In this document: piece by piece, positions 58,101-64,000 of the stretch
Position numbering within the stretch: the stretch's first letter is position 1
How the letters are laid out: every line of letters begins with the position of its first letter
Assembly (NCBI GenBank): GCA_963575645.1
Contig: OY754466.1
Location: 7,728,001 to 7,792,000 of the forward strand
Origin: Xanthostigma xanthostigma
Taxonomy: Eukaryota > Arthropoda > Insecta > Raphidioptera > Raphidiidae
Length of the DNA stretch: 64,000 bases
Direction of reading: 5' to 3'
The notes under the pieces: generated by a model
What the model saw: the letters and a program-made list of their open reading frames with translations, nothing else
Database searches by the model: none
Told to the model about the DNA's origin: nothing
Position numbers and translations under genes: made by a program

Positions 58101-60136
58101 ACCAGCTGCACGCACGAAAAAGTGTAACGTTCCTAACGTTCCGCCTGACCCTGTGCGTGCAAGCGAGAGCGCAGTATGCTTCGGCCCAAGTTTGACAGCT
58201 ACTAAAATTTAGGTTATGTATTACGGAATACGTTATCACGTAAAACTATCGTCCGTAAACCGACTTTACAGACAACCAATTTTTTAATAGCGACTAGTTT
58301 CGACCAAAAAGGTCATAATCAGGCTTATAATACAAGAAGCTGGAAGATAAAACATTTTATAGTTATAAATTTCTTACGATCTTAATTATAAAAATACGCA
58401 TAATATAAAGAATGGCGTACCTTAAATAATACATATAAAGGCATGTATTGTCCAAAGATTGAGAAATTGATGTTTAAGAAACTAGTCGCTATTAAAAAAT
58501 TTTAATTTTTAATTTTATCTTGTGTGGATCAATTTATTATCCTTATGGATTTCTTTATTTTCTAAGAAAACTATTTTTTCCGAGTTTCACGTTTTGACAG
58601 TTTCAGATATTGTACTGATAAGTATATCTTCTTTGTGAAAAATGCAATTTCGACGTAGTCTGATAACATTATTACCGAATATTAAAAGTCACAAAAAATA
58701 TTTTCATTGCAAACAAAAATTTACATTCACAGCGTTGCCAGACGTCCCGATTTTTAAATCAAAATTAAATGTCCCGCGCGGGACAGGCTCAGTCCCGCTT
58801 TTCGGGGATAACTCGGAGATAACTATAAAAAAAGTTAAATCTTCACAGAAATATTATTCTCTTATTGTAAGTTGCAATTTGTAACACTCACTCCACAGAC
58901 TATTGTTTGAAACGCTATATTTTTCTAATGAATAAAACTTTTTTGATTTCTGTTTTTTTTTTTTTGTTCTGAAGACGAATAAGACTCAACTATTTAACGA
59001 TAGGGTAAATCTGATTTAAAATATTATATTTTTATTAAAATACATTTTCTATGGCTATTTTTGCTATCTATTGTCACGTAAATGTAATTTTAATTCAAAT
59101 AAAAAGATAAATAGGTATTTGAAAACTTCTGATTATATACGTTTTTTTACTATGTCCCGCTTTCGACGAAAGAATCCCGCTGTTTTCACTCAAAGAGTTC
59201 CAAAATCCCGACTTGGCAAAAAAAACTGGCAACGCTGGTCATAATGCATGTTTTAATAATGCAAATGGCAAAAAGTAACTATGTAGGTATAAACTTGCAA
59301 TTTATACTCTAAACCCGAATTTATAACTAATAGTTTCTACAATCGCTTCGCTTGATTTATAATTAATTAATACGCTATCATCCGTTTCGCTCATTCGCTC
59401 AAATCTTATTATTATTGGGCATTACCGTATTTTTCGGACTATAAGACGCACTTTTTTACATAGAAAAATGGACTCAAATTATGGGTGCGTCTTATCGTCC
59501 GAAGGTAACATTAAAATATTTTTTTCAATAAATCGTCTCTAAATTTATGATAACAGTAAATAAAAAATATGATCCTAAAGTAACATTAAAATATATTTTT
59601 CTAAAAATCATTTTATTTTGAAGTGCGTTTTATCGTCCTCACCGGTCCGAAAAACACGGCTGCTTTTGACATAAACGTTAAACTTTATTTCAATCCAACT
59701 TGGAATTAATTCGATTGGCACCCGGGCGAAGCCGGGCCGGACAGTTATTGTAAACCTAAACCTTCTCCAAATCAGCTATTGAAAGAAATCGCCATGCAAT
59801 CTATTCATTACCGCGGATTCAGTCCGATTGCCACCCGAACGAGTAAGTTATTATAGATCTTCCTCAAAAAATAAGCTATCGACTGATAAAAACCGCATTC
59901 AAATCCGTTCAGTAGTTCTCGAAATTAAACACCTGCCGACTACTGAGACTTCCTATTTGCTGTGCGTAGATATAAAAAAATAAATTAATAATTGACGAAA
60001 GAACACCGTTTCCGTTTCGTTGATATAATTTGAAGTTTTGATTTTCTAGGTACGTACCACTTTGTGTCTTTATGATGCGCCCTTGCGTTGTCATCGACAA
60101 CAGTCCTACAAATACCAGTACTATTTTCAATATCAT
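43131..60136 (-). CDS. Smpd1: Acid sphingomyelinase (sphingomyelin phosphodiesterase), complete in nine exons
   Basis: Lysosomal or secreted zinc phosphodiesterase that splits sphingomyelin into ceramide and phosphocholine. Exons in order of transcription: 60136-60058, 52622-52309, 51843-51694, 50640-50401, 49345-49173, 46566-46372, 45629-45459, 44563-44389, 43322-43131. Phases agree at all eight junctions; 562 residues. Residues 1-19 form a signal peptide ([19 protein letters not shown]). A saposin-B domain follows with CLLC, PPC, EFC, QIC and PFC cysteines. The metallophosphatase domain has every expected metal motif: DIH (197-199), GD (270-271), GNHE (310-313), SH (418-419) and GHTH (452-455). 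[10 protein letters not shown] and [14 protein letters not shown] match the family. Nothing is broken, so it should be active. Exon 1 is separated by a 7.4-kb repeat-filled intron; its link rests on phase (1+2) and on supplying the missing signal peptide. Confidence 0.95.
43349..43594 (+). mobile_element. Family A element, copy 5
   Basis: Short form, close to copy 3. In the gene's sense it lies 24 nt before the acceptor of the last sphingomyelinase exon. The minus ORF 43532-43347 is the recurring family A ORF. Confidence 0.85.
43985..44262 (+). mobile_element. tRNA-derived SINE
   Basis: Head TAACCGAGCGGTGTAACG (A box) and GGGTTCGAATCCCGG (B box), then a body CATGGTTTCCCTCAATAATT...GGTTCCTTATTTAAGGCCAT like that of widespread arthropod SINEs. 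Sphingomyelinase intron 8. Confidence 0.7.
44842..45445. mobile_element. hAT-type MITE with subterminal repeats
   Basis: TIRs TAGTGTTGGGC / GCCCAACACTA; perfect 8-bp duplication agaaaaac (44834-44841, 45446-45453). Both ends are packed with CGATTATGAATGAT-type repeats, likely transposase sites. It sits 13 nt inside the donor of the intron at 45458. Confidence 0.92.
45773..46339 (+). mobile_element. Tc1/mariner-type MITE, copy 3
   Basis: The CACTATGTAAAC...AACATTCTG ends are mutated; TA flanks. ORF 45986-46252 (+) has [13 protein letters not shown]. It fills most of sphingomyelinase intron 6 (45630-46371). Confidence 0.9.
47017..47985 (+). mobile_element. Family A element, copy 6 (longest)
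   Basis: Left end with the duplicated CTTATAAATTGAT as in copy 2. The right end is the same TATGTATTACGGAATACG...CAGACAACCAA. The 970-bp interior includes two CGGCGCATGCG units. Confidence 0.8.
47618..47830. repeat. Tandem duplication, about 124-bp unit
   Basis: TTTTTGGGGAA(c/a)ATCGGCGC then ATGCG(t/c)AAAAGA(g/a)ATA recurs at 47618 and 47742, each followed by TTTTATATAATAATA. Confidence 0.75.
48055..48231 (+). pseudogene. THAP zinc-finger fragment, frameshifted
   Basis: Reads [20 protein letters not shown]...[14 protein letters not shown], the C2CH THAP start. After GAAAAAA (48184-48190) the frame slips: the +1 frame continues TGG ACT GCA GCA GTA CGT CGT CAA, restoring the expected W..AVRR. 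So there is a one-base gain in an A run, either a real lesion or an error. A donor-like GG|gtaatt follows. Confidence 0.7.
48526..48997. mobile_element. 472-bp foldback element
   Basis: AGAAGCCAT...TTGTACGTG and CACGTACAAGATGGCTTCT. Arms of about 220 bp share TAAACAGTGATATTTCGCTC and CATTTTACATTGTCA. Centre near 48760. Confidence 0.85.
49577..50150 (-). mobile_element. Tc1/mariner-type MITE, copy 4
   Basis: Intact CAGTATGTAAACACGTAAGG ends and TA flanks; the relic transposase reading is interrupted. Sphingomyelinase intron 4. Confidence 0.92.
50787..51173. mobile_element. Family X MITE, copy 2
   Basis: AATTAGGCTTTTGAA / TTCAAAAGCCCAATT; inverted, deleted relative of 8713-9328. Sphingomyelinase intron 3. 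Confidence 0.7.
51948..52291 (-). mobile_element. Family O MITE, copy 2
   Basis: TIRs TATATTTAATAACATCTATA and its inverse. It ends 17 nt from the donor of sphingomyelinase exon 2 and makes up 344 of the 465 nt of that intron. Confidence 0.8.
52652..53163 (+). mobile_element. tRNA-headed repeat fused to a hairpin, copy 2
   Basis: Same composite as 28411-28884. The foldback is more complete here (GTGTTTTTTAGTTTTTTTT arms; GCGTGGGGCGC / GCGCCCCACGC stem, 25-nt loop). Confidence 0.8.
53664..53959. mobile_element. piggyBac-type MITE
   Basis: TIRs CACTTTGACGGA / TCCGTCAAAGTG with TTAA on both sides (53660-53663, 53960-53963), the piggyBac target. Sphingomyelinase intron 1. Confidence 0.85.
54394..54734 (+). 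mobile_element. Non-autonomous Helitron, complete
   Basis: 5' TCTACTATACTAATATATAA; 3' hairpin CCGGGTGAAACCGGGCGGG, then ACCGCTAG; inserted between A (54393) and T (54735). Confidence 0.9.
54890..54940 (+). ncRNA. Hammerhead-like core in a repeat
   Basis: CTGAAGA (54902-54908), stem GATCC/GGATC, GAAAC, GTC. Stem I is weak. Probably the 3' end of a decayed Penelope-like copy. Confidence 0.35.
55398..55737 (+). mobile_element. Non-autonomous Helitron, second copy
   Basis: TCTATATACTGATATATAAA start; CCGGGTGAAACCAGGCGG, then AACCGCTAG end; flanking A and T. Confidence 0.88.
55767..56110. mobile_element. hAT-type MITE
   Basis: TIRs TAGAGCTGTAA / TTACAGCTCTA; perfect 8-bp duplication atttcgag (55759-55766, 56111-56118). 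Interior is rich in GTAACGA/TCGTTAC repeats. Confidence 0.9.
56530..57118 (-). mobile_element. Tc1/mariner-type MITE, copy 5
   Basis: CAGTATGTAAAC...GTTTACATACTG with TA flanks. The minus ORF 56902-56630 carries the longest relic transposase reading (90 codons). Confidence 0.92.
57352..57620. repeat. Palindrome with hammerhead-like arms
   Basis: Arms of about 125 bp (GAAGATTAAAGGATGAAACC / GGTTTCATCCTTTAATCTTC). Each arm carries CCGAAGA, a GG..CC stem II, GAAAC and GTC. On the plus strand ATTG..TCT pairs with AGA.CAAT as stem I. Confidence 0.85.
58069..58280 (+). mobile_element. Family A element, copy 7 (shortest)
   Basis: Diverged left end (GGCGTGATAATGTC), right end intact (TATGTATTACGGAATACG...CAGACAACCAA). 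Most of the interior is lost. Confidence 0.8.
58286..58330 (-). ncRNA. Hammerhead-like motif
   Basis: Minus strand: AGC, CTGATTA, T, GACC-TTTTT-GGTC stem II, GAAAC-TA-GTC (2-bp stem III with 2-nt loop), GCT closing stem I. Departs from CUGANGA at one position. Confidence 0.45.
59424..59659. mobile_element. MITE with TTTTTCGGAC ends
   Basis: CCGTATTTTTCGGACTATAA at the left and GGTCCGAAAAACACGG at the right. Two inner GGTAACATTAAAATAT units. Superfamily not assigned. Confidence 0.6.
60058..60136 (-). CDS. Smpd1: Signal-peptide exon of acid sphingomyelinase
   Basis: ATG at 60136, then 26 codons plus one base to the donor at 60057 (G|gtacgtac). The peptide is hydrophobic after a Lys (VLVFVGLL) and has a small-residue cleavage region. 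The first base of the split codon (G) joins CA at the next acceptor (52622) to make Ala. This exon is the least certain part of the gene model because of its distance. Confidence 0.75.
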
Positions 60137-61266
60137 TATGCGATATCAAATTAAGCTTTCAACTGTTCAAATCACATAAGCACACAGTCAATTGTACCCG
60201 ATAGAGCTATTGTTTTTATACTAACTTATAGCCCAGACCACTGAGCTCTAATATATATGGATAGTGAACAGTCCTCATACCATGAAGCTGATTGAGGTAT
60301 TGTTTTAATACTAATTTATAGCGCATACTGAGCTCCAATATATGGATAGTGAACAGTCCGATCGTGTTTTCTTTCGGTTCTTAACTTATTTCGGTCCAAA
60401 ATCGAAACGTCTCTACGTGCCGTACAAATCCTACTATGTTAAATAATTGCAGTGGGATTGCCGTATCTACGGCTGTGCCCAGGCACAGGGCGCAGAAATG
60501 ACCAGACCAGGACCAAGTTTTAAGATTAGAACATTTTTTAAAGGGAACGGTTATAGAAGCTCGCGCCGGGCGCACAAAAGGCTAATTACGGCACTGGACG
60601 TTGGAAACCACTCGGTTCTATTCAGGACAGTGAATGAGGTTATTAAAGTTAAATACCATCAATTTTGTGATGTTCTCTTACCATGATATTTTATTTTTGC
60701 ACATACCGCTAAACTAGCGGTATGTGCTTTATTATCGCTTTGTGCGTCAGAGCTGACTTTCGTTCATATAAGAAGTTATATCTAAGTTAATTTCACACGA
60801 AATCCATTCAAATTGAAGCTTTTTGAAAAGAGGAGATTCTAATCTATAAAACAGAACCATTTTTAAATCAATTCGAGTTCATAAATACTATTAAAATTGT
60901 AATTGAAAGTTACAAACAGCAGTTGTCGGTTGGTCTGTACGTATGTACGTATGTACGGATGTACGTATGTACGGATGTACGTATGTACGTATGTACGTAC
61001 GTCACGACTCTACAGATCGCAATTTTGGTCGGATTGCCTTGGGTTATATTTTATTCACTTTGTTTACTATCAGACCAGAACCCTATTTAAATTCACATAA
61101 ATGTGTTCAGTAGTTTAATTTTTATAAACAGTTTTATTTTATTATTTTTGACAGCTAATAGTTAAAATAAAAAACCTTAAAAAAACAAAAAAATATCTAT
61201 TACTGTTATTGTAATGTAGTGTATTACGTAGAATAACTGCTCCACTTCTATACCATAATAGCAACG
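60137..61266. other. Upstream flank of sphingomyelinase
   Basis: No TATA or initiator could be chosen. 60245-60360 holds a direct duplication (ACTGAGCTC(t/c)AATATAT..GGATAGTGAACAGTCC). 60936-61003 is a (GTACGTAT)n microsatellite with GGAT variants. Confidence 0.5.
60936..61003. repeat. (GTACGTAT)n microsatellite
   Basis: Eight-base motif with occasional A-to-G change giving GTACGGAT; nearly self-complementary. Confidence 0.9.
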
Positions 61267-61352
61267 CAAGCTGGGATATCAGAATGGCCGAGTGGTTAAA
61301 CGCGTAGTCCAGTAATAGCAAGGTGCCGAGTTCGATTCCCGCTGACACCAAG
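61267..61352 (+). tRNA. tRNA-like sequence, type II, probably a relic
   Basis: ATGGCCGAGTGGTTAAACGC fits a Ser/Leu-type A box and GAGTTCGATTCCCGC a B box; a T-run terminator follows. Acceptor ends GATATCAG / CTGACACC pair imperfectly. An active tRNA gene is not excluded. Confidence 0.35.
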
Positions 61353-61515
61353 TAAAATTTTTTTTTCTATTCCATTTTATTTTTATTTTTTTTTTCTATT
61401 TTTTTAATTGTTTTTTTTTTAAATCTATTTTCTCAATTTTTTTTCATTATAATATGTACAGTGGAAAACTTGCGGGATGTGCACTTTTGGTTTTGCCAAC
61501 TATCTATCTCTTGTA

Positions 61516-62201
61516 GTGTCCGACCGAAGGTCGATTTCTGGCTAAAGGCGAAGCCGATTAATCGGATATTGCCACAACCTTCGGCCAAAGTCGAAGGGCT
61601 TAAAAATCCTACGAAATTCAGTTCAAATTGACTACAACTGCTACAAGCTACAATTAAAAACAGTTGTGTGGTTTTAAGAAACCACGACGCAAGTGAAACT
61701 TTTATTGGATTGTAGACACTTATCCATCACGATTAATTATAAACAACAATATTCACATGAATACACGAATAAAAACATGTAAACACTGTACAGCACTTGC
61801 CCGCATGACAGACTGACTATGTGTTATACATACTACACGGTCAGCTGATGGGCGCCGCCATATTGGCCTTGGCTGCTCTACCGAGCGCCTACTCCGAACG
61901 CCTTTCACTTTACCCCTACTCCGCGGCCGCCTGTAATGCGACATGCAACAGACGGCCAGAAAAATTCGGGGCGATAGAATAAAAGTTTCACTTTAATAAT
62001 ATAAATGATATTAAAACTTTTAAATTGAAGATTTACATTGAGTATATAATAAAAAAAGGTAATTTTAATCATCTCTAGAAATCGCCACGTCCATTGCACG
62101 CTCGCTCGTTCGTAACAGTTCGTTCAATTTCGGCGCTTGTTAGAAACCTTCGGCTTCGGCCAAACTTCGGCCTATTTTGGCCGAAGCTTCGGTCGGACAC
62201 C
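61516..62201. mobile_element. hAT-like element Z, hosting a nested MITE
   Basis: GTGTCCGACCGAAGG / CTTCGGTCGGACAC ends; flanks atctcttg and atctctac match at 6 of 8. Family Y copy 2 lies inside. Confidence 0.7.
61661..61998. mobile_element. Family Y MITE, copy 2
   Basis: Near-identical to 29478-29822 apart from a 9-bp deletion after GTCAGCTGATG; nested in element Z. Confidence 0.85.
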
Positions 62202-62264
62202 AATCTCTACGTCTTTTTCTGCTCTTATTCGTACTTAAGTATAATATTGTGTATAGGTATCTAT

Positions 62265-62767
62265 TAGTGATGTGCCGGATCGTTAAAAATGTATATCCGC
62301 GGATACGGATCTGAATACGGATTTTTGGTTTCAAGATACGGATACGGATCTTAACTTTCTTAGAGTACGCGGCGGTAAATATGGCACATAGACCTTTGGA
62401 AAGAGACTATCTGTTATGGGAAAAAGTTATTGACCTCTTTAAGAGTTAACTCTCATAACAGATTGTCTCTTTCCAAAGATCGATGTGCAATATCCCATTA
62501 TAAAGATAGTTGATTTAGTACCTTTGAGTTATGTACTATTAGTATGGTACTCACTACGATAAATTTTTGCAATATAAAGGTGCCAAATACAATTTAAAAA
62601 AATAAAAAATAATCTGAATGGAATTTAACAGGTTTTCATTATTACCTTATCACCTATGTATAAAATTTCATCTATGAATTAAAAATTAATAAGGTAAAAG
62701 ATCCGCCAAAAACTAACGGATACGGATCTTTCTTTTCCCTCGGATACGGATATCCGGCACATCACTA
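62265..62767. mobile_element. hAT-type MITE, copy 2
   Basis: TAGTGATGTGCCGGAT / ATCCGGCACATCACTA; perfect 8-bp duplication gtatctat (62257-62264, 62768-62775). Inverted relative to 13802-14330. Confidence 0.93.
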
Positions 62768-62775
62768 GTATCTAT

Positions 62776-63340
62776 TATATTTTTCTGATCGCATTATGTG
62801 ACCCAAGTATGAACACTGAATTTTTTACCCGATTGCCCCAGAAGAATGTTTTTCGAGTGTATGTATGTCCATTTCTTTGACACCATTTTGTATATTATGT
62901 CAATTTCTTTGGCACCATTTTTGTTGTTTTTTTTTATTGTTATTTTCAATCTCATTATTCTTATTATAATATATTTTACGAATGCACAATGTGATAAATA
63001 AAGTAATTTAGTTTTAACCTATTTTTTAAAAAAAGGTGCTATCAGCTAATGTAATATGCGTAAAAGATAAAAATGAAACGGTAGTTGATCAGTCTCAGCA
63101 GTCAACACGACTAATTAAATATAATAAATAATAAAGTTTCTTTTTCATGAAAAATAAAAAAAAACGAGTACAAAAATGATTAATAAAAAATTGCTCGTGA
63201 TTATTGTCAGGTATAAATTAAATGAAAGCGCTTGTTTATCATTGTTTATAGGACTTCACAAAAAAATTCGCCTATTTTAAGAACAAAAAACTACAAGCAA
63301 AAAATTATTGTTTGTTTTTTTAAATACGTTTTGTACCAGC
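62776..63340. other. Gene-free stretch
   Basis: AT-rich; nothing recognised. Confidence 0.4.
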
Positions 63341-63630
63341 GGGTTCGTAGGCAGGGCCGTAACTGGAACCTCGGGGGCCCCGGGGCAAGAAGTAAAATTG
63401 GGTCCCCCTATACGTAGAATTTAAAAAGTGCTTAAAAAAGGCAATTACTTATTATTATGTTCAAAATTATAACATAAGGCTGTCATTCGTGTCTTACATC
63501 GCTTTCGTGGTCGGGCTTGTTTGGTTTATATTCGTGATGGAACTATTATACATATTCGAATGATAGATCGCTGCCCCGTTTCGTCGGGGATCCTGGGGCA
63601 CCGCCCCGCTTGCCCCGACCATGTTCGTGG
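63341..63630. repeat. GC-rich transposon-terminus pair
   Basis: GGCAGGGCCGTAACTGGAAC, CTCGGGGGCCCCGGGGCAAG at the left and CTGGGGCACCGCCCCGCTTG at the right suggest element ends. Target duplication not found. Confidence 0.45.
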
Positions 63631-64000
63631 GTTTGTAACATCCTACTTAGCGTAAAGAATATAACTTGTCGGGTATTTTTAAATTTTGTATTTATTTTTA
63701 TTTTAAGTAATACCTATATCAAAAATTATATTATTTGAATATTACGTAAAGAAGTATTTTGAAAATAAAAAACGATAAAACCACACTCAACACTATTTAA
63801 ATTTAAATTCTGGAAATTCCAGAACACCTGTACACACTTGTATTGTTTTTTTTATCTCAAGTTGCAAAAAACAGTATTTTTTAAGATAATAAAGAATATA
63901 TTTAACGTGTAATTTGTTGTAATAAATATTAATAGAACAGTAAATTCCGAACAAAAGTCGCCTAAGCCACTTCATTCTAATTTCTAATAAAAAAATATTA
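63631..64000. other. Gene-free stretch to window end
   Basis: AT-rich; nothing recognised. Confidence 0.4.

Larger units (their letters stand above)
58021..58549. repeat. Nested inverted repeat around family A copy 7
   Basis: Outer arms AATAAATTGATCCACACAAG (58026) and its inverse (58525). Inner pair AATAGCGACTAGTTTC (58286) / GAAACTAGTCGCTATT (58480). Family A sits between the left outer and left inner arms. Confidence 0.8.

Overview
The window is AT-rich animal nuclear DNA, almost certainly from an arthropod and probably an insect. It has GT-AG spliced genes that encode animal-type malic enzyme, KDM5 histone demethylase and acid sphingomyelinase. It also has tRNA-headed SINE-like repeats, Penelope-like elements, Helitrons and many small cut-and-paste transposons. 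I cannot fix the insect order from sequence alone.

Layout. 1-11.7 kb is gene-poor and filled with repeats: palindromes, pogo, hAT-like and other MITEs, and tRNA-like fragments. 11.8-21.6 kb (+) is a malic enzyme gene with nine recognised coding exons. 21.6-25 kb is its 3' flank and a 740-bp foldback element with an 11-bp target duplication. 26.3-36.0 kb (+) is a complete KDM5 gene (JmjN, ARID, PHD1, JmjC, C5HC2, PLU-1 region, PHD2, PHD3) in five coding exons, possibly preceded by a spliced upstream ORF. 36-43 kb holds repeats only. 43.1-60.1 kb (-) is a complete acid sphingomyelinase gene in nine exons, with the signal peptide alone on a first exon 7.4 kb upstream. 60-64 kb is repeats again. 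The three genes are metabolically unrelated: malate oxidation in cytosol or mitochondria, H3K4 demethylation in the nucleus, and sphingomyelin hydrolysis in lysosome or secretory space. Nothing suggests joint regulation.

The most striking features are in the non-coding part. (1) All 20 coding introns carry at least one recognisable transposon or repeat. Many hold essentially one element that makes up most of the intron, and several elements end 10-40 nt from a splice site. (2) A hammerhead-ribozyme-like core recurs in several Penelope-like or palindromic repeats that otherwise look unrelated: stem I, a CUGANNA-type box, stem II, GAAA, a very short stem III, then a GUC/GUA site and the stem I partner. 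One locus (20.9-21.2 kb) is a clean nested insertion with a 15-bp target duplication. (3) A family of seven related elements with an ACGTGATAACGTC terminal motif keeps a similar short ORF in several copies. (4) A THAP-domain ORF with a one-base frameshift lies inside a TIR-bounded element in a sphingomyelinase intron.

All coordinates and pairings were read by eye. Exon phases were checked and agree across every junction of the three genes.
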